Part shown: positions 44,246-58,000 of the stretch, piece by piece | Layout of the letters: every line of letters begins with the position of its first letter | How positions within the stretch are numbered: the first letter of the stretch is position 1 | DNA from: Epiperipatus broadwayi | Taxonomy: Eukaryota; Onychophora; Udeonychophora; Euonychophora; Peripatidae | Reading direction: 5' to 3' | Length of the DNA: 64,000 nt | Assembly: GCA_028023455.1 (NCBI GenBank) | Contig: JAQFVV010006246.1 | Span: 859,501 to 923,500, forward strand | Position numbers and translations under genes: made by a program | The notes under the pieces: generated by a model | The model's database searches: none | What the model was told of the DNA's origin: nothing | The model's input: the letters and a program-made list of their open reading frames with translations, nothing else

Positions 44246-45172
44246 TGATCATGAGATCCCTCTTGTAGTCCAAGCAATTGTCAAGCTATCTTTTAGAACA
44301 TATTTAAGCAGCTAGTTAATCCATTTGAAGTGACCCTAGCCTCAAGGATTAAAACTGCAGTAAACTATAGGGCAGCTACTGGACTAATCTTTTACATCTT
44401 CATAGGAGATCTGTAGAACTCTGCTAGCTATTTTGTCCTCTTTTTTTCAGGCTATTGATTCAGAAGTGACCCAGCTTCATGTAAATCAAAACTCCTCTGA
44501 AGGAAAATATTAGCAGCTCTAGATATATTGTCATGCCTTCTACTACATCATTTCATGGTAGCTATTCTGCCAACTCTCTGCTACAGCCAACAACAAACTG
44601 CAGCTATCAATTTTGGTCAGCTAATTGCTGCCACTTACTCAAAAATTTTTAGTAGCCAAGCTGTTCTGTTCAGCTTTTGCCAAAAACTACTATTTAGACT
44701 GTTCTCTTCAAAAATCACTATCCAGACTGGAGCTAATTTTGTTATCAGCCCTTTTATAGAATCATCTAAGGTGATAATAACACCTTGATTGAAGACAGTT
44801 TTTATTTTTATCTCTCTAATTCCTTTGAAAACATATATATGTTTTTACTTAGGGGATTTCTAATTGATAAACATTTTGTTTAATTAATTAAAAAATTTCA
44901 AAAATAAGTATGGTTTCTATTTCAAAATTAGAATTACACATAATATTTATCAGACCTTTTTAAAATATTTAATTTTACAATAAAATATTATTTTAAACCC
45001 AGAGTTATTTAACCCTTTACTTATTATTTTATTTTAGAAAATATAGAAAAAAATGTACAAAAATTTATTCTGTGTTTATTTCTACTTTTCCTTTCAACTT
45101 TATATATACATGCATGCACACTATATTATTGTGTGGTTGTAACCCAACTGGTTATAATATATATATATATAT
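44246..45172. other. No gene seen; moderately GC-richer sequence then (AT)n
   Basis: 44250-44790 has a higher GC content than its surroundings and short Ser/Leu-rich open frames without motifs; probably an unidentified repeat. 45154-45172 is an (AT)n tract directly before block A. Confidence 0.45.
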
Positions 45173-48100
45173 TGCAACCCCTCACTACCGATCACCAACA
45201 ACACAAATACCCGGGGGCGCCAATTCTATGGATCATAGAATAAAATATTAATCTGACTTTAACTTAAAACTATAAATGAGGCTCTTAAATAAAGTTTCAC
45301 CTTATCTTAGCTCAGTTGAGGGGATTCAGAGGCTTATGAGGTGCAAAATGTACATTAGATGTGGGAGGAAATATTATAACTAATAGGAAATAAAACATCT
45401 ATTAAATTCTATACTAAACAAGAATTACATTGGTACAATTCTACCATCTAAAATTAACCAGTTATAATTTATACTTCACTTCCTCCCATCATTCACATGC
45501 ATTGAACAACCTCTACCATATTAGAAAATTAAACTAATAAATAAAATGTAACATTTAGAAATTATAATGTATAACAGTTGGATCTGAACTTAAACTAAAC
45601 TTATCATTACTAAGTTTTAATTATACAATAATTTAAACTAGTTAACTGAATTTAATATTTAATTTAAATTAATAATTGACTATCTCAGGGAATCAATTTA
45701 TTGCATGGCTTAATCTAAAATCTTTACCTCTCAACAACTATCATTTAATATTATGAAAATAATGGAATAAATTAAGCAATACCTAACAAAATAATAATAA
45801 TAATGGTTACATAATGTAAGAAATCAGGTACATTTTGATTTCAATTCATCATCTAAACAATAACTGAATAATAAAACTTTTAGAAAATCAATAAACAATT
45901 AACATTTCATACAGTGTTTGGATCAAGGAAATCAATATCATCACATCTGGATATGTTCATCATTAAACCAAATAAAAGGTACAATAATATCTTATTAAAT
46001 AAAATAAATGTGTGAGCATGTGTGGAAATTGAAACACGAATGTATGTTAAAAAAAAATTCTAAATCCAATTTTGAATAATAAAACATTTATTAACAAAAT
46101 TATAAAAAAAAATAGTGAAGCAAACATTTAATTTCTTTCCAATTGGTACAAGTACAAGTATAGGATGTCTTTAGCAATAATGGTTTAAATTTACATAAAA
46201 AAAACAATAGATAACACAATATAATTTTCTAATTTCTGGTCTGACACACTTCCTCTATCAAAACATCCTGATAAATTTATGGAATACATTATATTTTTAA
46301 CACAAACACAAAGACCCAAAATAAAATCTTTACATTTTATTACAAAAATGGTTTACAGTTATCAGTCACTTCTGATAACATATAGAATTAAAGTAGTATA
46401 GCTCTAAACTTCAAATCATAAACTACAAAATTTCCTTCACATTCGACATCTTAATTTTTTAGTACTCTCAAATTATCGATTAGTTGATAAATCTATAATA
46501 ACTAACATATGGTTAAATATTTATATTCAATTATAACATAAAACTAAAATTTTGCATTTTACTTCAAATGCACATTAACTACAACTAAAGAAAAGGGTTT
46601 GAAACCTAAGAAAAATATCAAACTATATCTTTCAAAATGAAATAAATAACTCCACTAATTAAATATTCTTAATTTTTTTAATTAAATATATTCTGTCTTT
46701 GCAAAAATAAAGTAAAGAATTCTATTAATTAACTACGTTTTATTTTGCCAAAATAGAAATAAATAATCCTATTCATTAATTATGTTTTATCTTTGATTGC
46801 TTATTTACCTAAATGATGATTGAATATTGAAAATTGATGATATGAAATTTTAAATGCAAAATGATTTGGAATTATAGTTAAATTTAGGCATTAATAATGG
46901 ATTTTCATATAACATTTAAATTAATACTTTATACATGTGTCTGCATTATGCTGTGTGTCATACAATAAATAATTAATACTAATCAATTCAATCACTTATG
47001 AACTTGAAATAAATCATAATACTGACGAAGGCAATGAACAATCAAGCTTTAATCACTAACTTTACTACAGCTGTTTTGTAAGAAAATCAATTCTGCTTTT
47101 ATTCTTCTTCTTATCAATAAATTATCTGGCACTTGGCTATAAGATGGAATACCATTCAATAAGTACATGGGGGCAAAAGATTTTTACAATTAAAATCATA
47201 TAAAGAACAACCCAACAACTCCCAAGTCTACTTCTGAGACTAAATAAACTGATGGGACAAAGCTCATCACCAAATGAAAATCAGGGAGATAACATACTTG
47301 GCTTCATACACTATAATTCATAATATCAAATATCAAAACTGGAGGATTCAATCTACTCCTTTCAAATACTTGAATAACAAAGGGATTTTACTTTATCCTA
47401 CAATCTACTAGGCAATTGACCCATGTCAAATATTCAAATAACAAAAGAGATGAGATTACTCAATCCCATAAAATACTATAAATATCAATAACTTTACTCT
47501 ATATAGCCACTGGATACTTTTCCATACAAGCATAATAAAAAACAATAAATTCATACTTAAATAAATCTCTAATCTATCCAATCAATTGTCCACCCCTTCT
47601 TCCAAAACCGGTTGATTTCATATCATTTTTACTTGCAATTTACATATTATTATGGTTGAATTTAAAAAATAAAACCATATACAAGCATAATAATACACAG
47701 ACAATTCAAATCCCAGTAGGTAAAGAGCTACTGCAAAAATATCAATTACCAACTGTGAAAGCAATGATAGGTAAACATTTCATATCTGATATAATATTTA
47801 TAACTTAAAAACATATTAATTATGGTTGAAAATCAAGGCAAAATAATTTCTACTGGCAAGTCAAGACAAAATAATCTTTTCTATAGTACATTTGATTTAG
47901 TACACCGTCGAATTTTTCAGACGCTTATTCCTAAAGGTTACAGCCTTAGTAAATATTACATAAATTAAAGTAAAAGTTTGATTTAAATAAATAATAAATC
48001 TTTATATTCTAGGTTAAATAATTATTGAAAACAGTTATTTCCTAAATTGTTGAAAAATGCAAAGATATATTATAAGATTTTATATAAGGAAACTCTTTTA

Positions 48101-50392
48101 AAATAATTGTTCACCCCTTTTAACCTTAAATGGACTTCTCCATTTCCAAGCAGTCTGTTTATATATGACACATGATAAAACTTAATACTAAAATAATAAT
48201 ATAAAATTACCTAGCATAATATTTTTTATATTATGCCTTTAATGAGACGTTCTTGAAGAATAATAATACATAATGATAAAATCATAAAACACTTCTTAAA
48301 CTATCTATCTATCAAACATGAAATAATAAATAAAGTTCTTTTTTTGTCTTCTTTTCTTGGTTGTAAAACGAAAAGTTTATTATAATTTATAAATGACATC
48401 TCTTGGTCATATCTTAAAAAATAAAAATTATTAAGCACACAGAGATAAATATTGACGAAAACAACACATTCCTGCAGGAGAACAAAACAACATTATTTGG
48501 GATTCAGAATAGTGTATTCAATATTTTTTAGCAATGCTAATGAACAGCTAGAAATATTATATAGGATAATTTCTTTATTAATTAAGCAATAAACATTTTC
48601 TTTTATCATGACGCTAATAAAGTAATAATTCATATTTCATTTATGGGATGTATTCAAACATTTATTTTCCATTTTTAGAGCCATTCATGAATGTATATAA
48701 TTATTTGAACTGATAATATTTATTTAACTTTCCAGTGAACTGGTTGGCAACATTCTATATCAAGGAATTCCATCGCAAATCAGAGAACAATTAATAAATA
48801 AAGTCATATTCAGTTTCCTCAATTTTCTAAATCCATTTCTCATAGTAATTTGGAAGAATAATTAGATAATTAATTACATAATACATTTTAGTCTCATTTT
48901 CTAATAGGCAAAAATATAAATAGTCAAACACGGATTTCAATAATAATAATAAATATAAATGACTTATATGCATCATTCTTAATCTCCTTCTTTTATAACT
49001 AGCATAAAATTCTTCATAAAAAGTTATTGAGATATTTAATAGTAGCTTGCACATCTTTCCGACATAATAAATGACATAATAAATGTATACAGTTGCTCCA
49101 TTATGATTGTACTTAAAATTTAAGAAAAATAATTTTGAAAAACAAACAAACATTCTTCTTTCTTCTTTCCACTTATGTTTAAAGTTTAAATAAAGCAAAT
49201 TTAAAATACTATTATATATTTCCATTCCTTCTTCAGTTTTGGCAATTAAATTTAAATAATATATAGCACAAGCACACATATGCACATTAAATGACAGTTT
49301 AAGAACTTAAATAGTTACCCTAAAATAGGATCAATATACCTCTTAGGCCGTTCACTCATCCATATTTAGGAACCAATAATACCTTTACACTTTCAAAACT
49401 TGGCTTTGGAAGAATTAACTTATAATAAACACAATTATACTATTAATCTTTGTTAATAAAAATGAACTTGAAGATGAATCGGTAGTAAGAAATTTATCAG
49501 CAGTCTGCTTAAGAATTGGAATTAACTCTTTTTTTATAGATTTTAAAACATTACTTCAATATTCATTCTTCCAATCCAAAATCGTTTTTAAAAGTTCAAA
49601 GGTTATCAGACAGAGATTAAGATTTAATTTATGCAAGAAATTTTCTTGTAGAGAAAAAAAATCACTTTGTCCAGCAGAATAAAAAAAAATATTAAACATT
49701 AAATTGAACTAAGAATTAAATATTTTGTACAGAATAAAATTAATGAGAATTGTTTTAACAAATAAAATATTTTGCAGTATATTTGTTATTTAATAATTCA
49801 CTAGTCCAGTAGTCCATTAATTCATTTAAAATGTAATTAAGCTGGTTTTTAGCACTATTAGTTATGAAATTAAATATTTGGATATGAATATGATATTTAA
49901 TGGTTCGATGAAGCATATGAATGAAAAATGAAGTTGGATAATGCATGAATATTTACCAATAATGTACTATAGGTATTAAACTGATATGACTGAAATGACA
50001 ATGTTAATGATGATGAGTTAAACATTTCACTGCTTATACTATTGATTAAAATATGAAAAGCAAATGAACTAGAGAATCACTCAAACAAATCTCAATACTG
50101 CTTTGTGAACAAATAAAACAAATTAGCATTAACTCAAACTAAACTGACTATTTTCATAACAAGCCACCCCCTATCCTATCATTGATTATACCCTAAAGTA
50201 AGATACTAAACATTCAATAATTTTTTAAATTACATCTACAAGTACTTCTAATCATAGTTTTAAATCATAAATAAAAAAATTTTAAAATTTCACGTTATTT
50301 CATTTTTTTTTTAATAAGATAATATCAGATGTTACTGATATAGCATGACACAATTCCAACTAATATTTCTGGTGCTAAATCAGAAGGTCACA
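45173..50392 (-). repeat. LTR-like block A (5220 bp), paralogue of block B
   Basis: Starts TGCAACCCCTCACTACC after (AT)n and ends CAGAAGGTCACA before (AT)n. Collinear with block B: GGCGCCA plus hairpin near the left end (45216-45241), then a TTAGCTCAGTTGAGGGG region, then an identical 26-base stretch (46021-46046; core GAAATTGAAACACGAATG), then an AATAAATG-type signal on the - strand (about 46085), and the same right end (AG-GGTCACA). Within it I see no second LTR, PBS, PPT or gag/pol. It could be one very long LTR, or a noncoding non-autonomous element. The longest open frame is noted separately. Confidence 0.65.
48827..49285 (-). CDS. Unidentified 152-codon frame in block A
   Basis: The longest open frame in the right half of the window apart from a microsatellite artefact. 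It is on the - strand, the presumed sense strand of block A. It begins MHMCACAIYYLNLIAKTEEG and contains WKEERRMFVCFSKLFFLNFK, then a Tyr/Leu/Ile-rich hydrophobic end. No domain is recognised and block B does not preserve an equivalent intact frame at the aligned position (about 53.7-54.0 kb). In AT-rich DNA this length can arise by chance, so coding status is doubtful. Confidence 0.2.
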   Translation of the reverse strand: MHMCACAIYYLNLIAKTEEGMEIYNSILNLLYLNFKHKWKEERRMFVCFSKLFFLNFKYNHNGATVYIYYVIYYVGKMCKLLLNISITFYEEFYASYKRRRLRMMHISHLYLLLLLKSVFDYLYFCLLENETKMYYVINYLIILPNYYEKWI

Positions 50393-50412
50393 ATATATAT
50401 ATATATATATAT
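50393..50412. repeat. (AT)n tract shared by blocks A and B
   Basis: A 20-base alternating AT run is the only sequence between the right end of block A and the left end of block B. Confidence 0.9.
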
Positions 50413-53400
50413 TATAACCTACACTCCCAACACCATTCATATACATATTATGAATAAATGCCCAAGGCGCCAGTTCTAATAATGAATAGAACAATATGAC
50501 AACATATCTTATACAAAATTATTACTGAGACTCTTTACCTAAGTCTACATTCAGCTCAGCTCAGTGGGAGGCTATAGGAAGTTCATAAGATATATGATTA
50601 TAAATAAATGAAAGAAGAAATATGATAAAACATTAAATATAATGTAAATCCTTTTTGTTAATTAATTGCATGATAAAGAATCACAATGTTAATTTGTACA
50701 GTCTATTAAATATCCTTTCAATTAATTTCCTCCTTCGTCCAAGTATAATATATATATATCAGCTTGCTATAATTATATTACTAAACAGTTCTATGACTTG
50801 GCATATCATAATCTAAACAGCTACCTTAATGCCAATCAAGGAATAAACAATAAGATCTCAGGGAATTTAAAAACAGTTGAATTAAAGAAAATACATTGGC
50901 CCATAATTTATAATTCTAATTTATAATAAAATGTAATAAAATAAATTGACTAAATATTTTTACTGTGTTTAACAATTAGATAATGACAGAAATAGAGTAT
51001 TTTAATTTCATATCATCATCTAACAAATATACTAACTTGGTAACTTTCATTATACATTTATCAAGTGGCAAATGTTCTTTATAGTGTTTGGATTAAGAAA
51101 ACAAGATTGTCAGACACCAGCAGATTTGATATTATAACTATAAAATAATATATCTACTCTATAATAGATTTATGAAATGTGGAGATGTGGAAATTGAAAC
51201 ACGAATGTATGCAAGAATAACTTAAGACACAGTTTTTAATAAATAAACAAATCATTTATTATATTGAAAATTTAATTTAAGTAATTATTTACAATAAGAC
51301 TGCTTGTCTTAATGATTTAAAATTCTCAAACAAACCTTGCACATCAGTTTGGGATTATCCCCATCATATTACATTATTTATACCCTTTTGAAATCAGAAA
51401 TTAATAACAAAACTTGAATCTTCTAACTTTGCATACCTGCTTTGCTTAAGTGTTTCATTTAAACATATCATAAACTAAATAATATATTGTATTATTGGCA
51501 CAATAAATATTTATGAGAGAATATTCTATTGATTAATAAAATAAATCAAACTAACATATTTGGCCATCAACAAAGCAACTTTTTCTAACTAATTAAATAA
51601 TCATTTTTAATTACATATACCTTTCATGCATAACAATGAAATCATATTCATTCTGATGGTTTGATGATTTATAATTCTGTATTAAATGAATATAATATGT
51701 TTCAAAACATATATTTCCATTTTTAATTTCAATAACTATACTTTTATTTAAATGAATATAATGTGCTTCAAAACATTTATTTCCCATTTTAATTTCAATA
51801 TTTTTATATTCACAATATTGTTTATATCATGCGTGCGTGTGTGTCCAAGCAACAATAATAGAAAACAATCCTTTCTATACTCTATCCATTCATTAAGAAA
51901 ATATTAAACAATTATTTTATTTCGGACAATGTCATAAACCATCCAACAAAATAAGACACTAATATTATATCAAGAATTAATTTAACTATTTATCTGGCCA
52001 CATATTAAATAACACAGAGCTATATTTTCATGATTATACAGACTACACATTCCAAGGGAAATAAATCTACATGAGGAGCAAATAAACTCTTTACTTAACA
52101 CTTCTACAATAATTCATCTAATTCTGAAATACACTATTGGTGGAGACTTTTTCCTCATCACCAAGACTCTAAGAAAAACATCACTTAACTTCCTAAATAT
52201 CATTTCATACTTCAACAATAACTCATCTAATTCTAAAATACACTATTGGTGGGGACTTTTCCTCATCACCAGGACCGTAAGAAAACATCACTTAACTTCA
52301 AAACTATCATTTCATAATATGCGTATAATATAAACTAGGCTCTACTCATGGAAATTATTAAAATATACTAAATAAGCAAAATCTTTTATCCCTACAAATA
52401 TTAGAATGCATCCAGATTACTTTCCATTCACAAAGCTCTTCTACATATCGAACATTATATATACACGCTGGCAGATAAATACATACAGATAACCTACTAA
52501 TCCATTCAATGCTTTATAATATGACAACATCTGAAATTTATACATAAAATATTCACAAATTGAACTTATTAAACAAATGTTATAATTGTGCAAAACAGAC
52601 ACACACACGTGAATAAGAATATACAAAAAAAAATTAGTTCTAAGTTATATATTATGCGAGCAACGCGGTAATTAAATACTACATCAAGGTATAACCTTTA
52701 ATTCAGAATAAACTTTAAGTTACTTTTAAAATTTAATAGTTATAATTATTACGAACAAACTTTCTTTATCATATTTAGCAAACTATTTCTATTATACGTT
52801 CGTTGATTTAAAAGCCAAAATTCTCACTTTGAGATAATAAAGTATACAAAATAAATGGAAACCTCTCACTAATATAATAAATATATATATACTTCTTTCC
52901 TTTACCATCGTGGAAGAAAAATAAACATATTTGTATAAAATCAATTTTTACCTACGTATCCACTACTCGTGAACACGCATTCCGAGATGATCTAGGGGAT
53001 CATAATAGCCCAAATTATAAATAAAACATAATAATATGTATGCCTATCTATCTATCATATACATTGATAATGACAAGCAATTAAAAAAAAAACAAAAAAA
53101 AAAAAAAGTCATTCATTCTTTGACTTAAAATAAAAAGTTCACTTGCAAAGTTCCACTCCGGGTTTATGAAACAATATGGGGACAGATTCCAAACTGAATT
53201 TGAACATAAAATGAATTTCTGTAGGATAACCAAAAAAATATAATCATAACTTAAATATGATCCAGCACCTCCAATGTTCATAGCATAGCTATTTGAGCTT
53301 ACTACATCACACATAAGTAATCAATTTCTCTTTTTATTATGATGGAAATATAAGACATTTTTAGCTACAGTTGAACAGGAATTATTTCATTCACTCCGTA

Positions 53401-55077
53401 GTAGTTTTAAATTAAGTAAGCAATTGTTCTTAATAAATTTCTTAAATAGCCTTTGATATTTTATAATCTAGTATACACATAGTTTATTTTTAAATATTGC
53501 CAATTAATATATCATGATTCATTAGTAATTCCACAATTAATAATACTTTATTATTATAATGCATTTTTATCAAAGAGAACAGAAGCACAATCGCATTCCT
53601 GTCCTTCCATCTGATTTAAGTACATATTTTAAGAGTAGCATCCTTTGATTATTTGGGTAATTCACATTTTATTTCTTTCATTAAAATATATATTATTTTT
53701 AGAAACACCAAATAAATAAATACTGTCATTTTTCCATAATGAATTTAAATATGGCATGATATATCAAAATACACATATCCTTTAATTTTACATTTAACTT
53801 TCATAAAAGCACGACATAAAAGATGGTGAAAAATCAAAATAAATTCTGTAAAACTATTCTGCACAGATTTCCAAGAGATATTATATAACATACGTAGATA
53901 ATTATAAAGTTCATGCATTTCATCCTTATTCATAATGATAACTAAATGAAGTAATGCAAGCTTAACATTATCGATATACATTTTAAAATAATAAGTATGA
54001 GATGGTTAATTCAAATGTTTAAAATTAAGTAGAGAAATGAAAAACCAATGTACCTTCTTAAATTTTTAGCCTTGCATTCCGATTGAAGACCTTTCTGTAA
54101 TGAAATTCTTATAACTTTTCCAGAAGTTTACTCCAAAGCTTTTTTAAAATTAATTTGACTTCAAGAAAAAAAAATTTGTTACAGCAGGGAAGAGTACTTT
54201 ACTGGCTGCAATTATCAACAATAATGAGCAATTTTTAATCTCAACTCTCTGTTAAATAGATATCTCTTTCCCCCCATCAAAAAAGGTATTTCCCTTCAAA
54301 AAGGTCAACTTCCATCTTTTTGCACTTAAGCGAATTACATATGCAAGAAATCTTTTCTTAAAAAAAAATCATTCTGATTTTTTACAATTAAATCAAGACA
54401 AAAAATAATATTAATAAAAAATAAATAACTTTTACAAACTTGAAAGAAATAAATATTAATTAACTGTTAAACAAAATGATGAATAATTTATTTAATTTAT
54501 AAAATAATTCATCTATCCAAATATCCATTAATCATTGAAAAGAAATATATATTTGTTAAATTATTAAAGATAATCACTGTAATTTAAATGTTTTTATTGT
54601 AAATGTACTATTGTTTAATGTTATTAAAAGATGAAAATGAAGTGAAAATGATGCAGAGTCATACATGCATGCACATACATTGTAATATAAATATTAAATT
54701 ATCTTGACTAAATATAATTGAGATGGCTGTTAATGTTGACAAAAGAATAGGTATCAATGAATAAGCGATTAGGAAACCATTCAAACCAATACTAAACACT
54801 AACATAAAATAACTTTGCATTTTCTTGCCAAAATATACCAATTCCTATAATAAACAACCCCTCTTTCTTGCATTAAATACTTCATTAATTATAATAATAA
54901 CAATAAATACTTACAAAGTGGTTAATCAAATGCATAAGCAATCAATATCTAAGACTTTAAACAATCTCCAGCAAAATTTTTTAAAATTCTAAGGCTATTT
55001 CATTTTTTTAATACAATACAACTATTCAATGTATATACAAAGTATCTCAATTCCTTTTGCCCATTCAGAGGGTCACA
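50413..55077 (-). repeat. LTR-like block B (4665 bp), paralogue of block A
   Basis: Starts TATAACCTACACTCCC (the TG dinucleotide appears as TA, a one-base change) and ends TTCAGAGGGTCACA before (AT)n. Shares with block A the GGCGCCA and hairpin (50466-50492), the GCTCAG region (about 50555-50570), the 26-base identity (51186-51211), poly(A)-signal area (about 51240) and right end. Divergence elsewhere is substantial, with many indels, so the insertions or source copies are old or belong to different subfamilies. No coding domains. Confidence 0.65.
52101..52316. repeat. Tandem duplication in block B, 109 bp unit
   Basis: 52101-52209 and 52210-52316 are about 90% alike. Both contain CATCTAATTCT, ACACTATTGGTGG, CTCATCACCA, AACATCACTTAACTTC and ATCATTTCATA. 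Local duplication; not seen in this form in block A. Confidence 0.85.
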
Positions 55078-55099
55078 ATATATATATATATATATATAT

Positions 55100-58000
55100 T
55101 GTAATGGAAATAAATAATAAATTGATAGAAAATGATCCATTATTAACATATCCTTATAATCTGTGCCATTTGTAACAGTAAGAAAATATACTAATGTAAT
55201 GATGATAAAGGCTGACTGACAAAATAAATTCTCATTTTTCCATATAAAATAACCAAATGAAAATTAAAACTATCATCATTAAAGATTTAATGATATTTAG
55301 ATATTGGGGAAGTCATACAAACACTAAAACATACTGGCCATTGTCATCGAATAAAATAATATTAAATATAGCCATTGAATAAAATTACTGTGAATCTTTG
55401 GAGTGCATTTTGCTTATCTCTATTACTAGGTTCTTTTAACAAAGAATCCTTCCTATTCTTTTTTCCAAATATATAAGACCATTCATGGTCATACACACAC
55501 ACTGGTGCTATTCATGACAACTTATAAAAATATATTATATAAAGTTAATATTATGAAGTTGGAAAAGGATTATATCACTCTTTATTCAGTTTAGCTAAGT
55601 ACATGTGTTTTCCCATGAGCACCACTAGATTGTTTTAAATCTAGATAAATATCTGTTTAGAGTGTACTGAGTTCAAACTCATTTGGTACATTTTTACTAC
55701 ACATGACTTGGATGACTAATGAATAAAAAAAATGACCTTCTTATATTTTATCTATATCAATAAAATTACAAGATCCCAATATTACCAAAATTTATATTAT
55801 AGATCAAAGACTCTTATAGACATTGCTAGCTCATTTTACGTATATTGATGAACAGACTAGTATAATGCTATTAATGGCTTCTAAACAAGCATCGTGAAGA
55901 CCATTATTTATATTGATAGCCATTTAACTAGATTATTTATCACAATATAAAGATAATAATGATGATGATAATAATAATGATGATGATGATATCATAATAA
56001 TAATGATAATAATAGTGATGATGATACCAGCCATAGCTTTATAATGAACTCACAACAATACATTTATCTTTATAAACTCATAAGCACTTTTTAAAATCAT
56101 CCCATGTTTATGGTTATTTACCAAAATACTTTTATAGTTAAAACTAGGATTTAATAATACTAGTGATGATGACTGATCATCACAAATCTCTATGCATGAT
56201 ATTCAACTTTCTACAAATCCTTATTTACTAAATATATTAATTATGTTAAACATTAGTTTAATGCTTATAATTTGTTAATGATGATGGCGATCATAACTCA
56301 TGTACAGTACCACGTTTAAAAGGTGTTTTAATCAATAATACGATATCCATCTTTGATGAGGATGATCAAAACTCATGGACACAACATAATTTTAGCTTTC
56401 TATTGTTGAACTATAATTATTAAAATTTAGTTATTATCAAGCTTAATCCCTAAATACTTAAAGGTAAATCAACATTCTAGTTTACTTAACATTTTGTGAG
56501 CACTTTCTTATTTGAAAGTGATAGCTCAATATTTAGAATGATGATACTTAATATCTGCGAATGATGATGATGATGATCATTTAAAACAATAGAATTAAGA
56601 CAAGAAAAATACAACTATATTTTTAATAACAACTCGAAACCAATTAAGATATATAATTATATTTTATTAATACTATTACTCTTTCTTTCTTTAAAATCAA
56701 ATTTACTAATTAGATAAATGGCTTATTATTACATTAATTCAATATAGAACTAATACAAAATTTTATATACAAGTTCGTCATTTTGGATAATTTTAAAATA
56801 AGCTGGCTTAAAATGATATTAAAAAATATATTTCATGGAATGCTTACTTAAGACTTTCCTAACTTATTATATCATAAAAATAAATTTCATATGTAACTTG
56901 TGTGTTTTATTTCACTCCCATTCAAATGTGATACCCTGCTTTTAAATTTACCCTATTTAAACTAATCAGGCATAACCTATTCTTTTGACGTGTTTGTATA
57001 AGCAGTTACACATGCACACATTCGGTAATGTTAACATATATGTTTAAAATGTATACCCCTATATTAGAGATTAATACATAAATTACATATATAAAAAATA
57101 TTCTTGCAACCTTTTAGCAAAATAAAATAAAATACATTATATCAATTTTAATATGCAACAAGATAAAATAAAAAAAAACATTATAAATGCATATATTTAT
57201 AGGTTGCTCATTATCATAACAACTGAAGAACAATTTAAAAAAAACATTTCAATATTACAATATATAATATAAAAAAAAATAAAAATAAAAATAATGAAAA
57301 TTTAAGTTTAAAGATCTAAACTGTGTTTGTGTTATGTTATGTGATATTGAGAATAATTATAGATAAACAAGCCTTTAATGTTTCTGTATCAAAGAAAAAA
57401 AATGCTTTGAACAATAAATTAAGGTTTACTTTTAATAAGTAAGAATAAAAATCTGTTAACGAAAGTTCATAGTTACCCGATTACTTTCACTTCTTATAAA
57501 TGTCCTGAGTTTGAATTTTCAGACTGCTTGTCTTTGCTCCATTTAAAAAAGAAAGTTCTTGCAGATACTTTTAAGATAAACATGAATTAATTGACTTGCT
57601 TATTTCTTCAATTTTAAAATTATTTATTGTTGATACTTTTGATAACGCTGAATTCGTTGATTGGCTTCCTTCTACGATTTCAAAGAGTTATTATAAATAC
57701 TTTTAGACAAGTATGAACTGGTGGATTTGCTTGTCTCTCCCATTTTAAAAAAATAATTTTAGATACATTAGATGACTATGAGGAAAATTCTAACAAAAAT
57801 TCGATTCATAGCTTCTTCAGAGTTGGCTATGTATATATGGCTTTTATACATTTTCTTTTCCTCTTCTTTCCCCTTCTCCATCCATGCAAAGGTAATGAGC
57901 CTAAAATAGGCCAGGAGCCCAAAAAGAAGCATTTCATATAGCTTGTGTGCCTGGCTTCAAACTCTATCATTTTGTTGGTTATTATTTGATTGGTATATGA

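Noticed and set aside
44528-44788. 86-codon + strand frame
   Set aside because: Ser/Leu/Phe-rich with no recognised domain, splice sites or homologue in the window.
37282-55077. Helitron origin for the blocks inserted at AT
   Set aside because: Helitrons insert between A and T but begin TC and end CTRR; these blocks begin TG-type and end CA, and one member is a confirmed LTR element.
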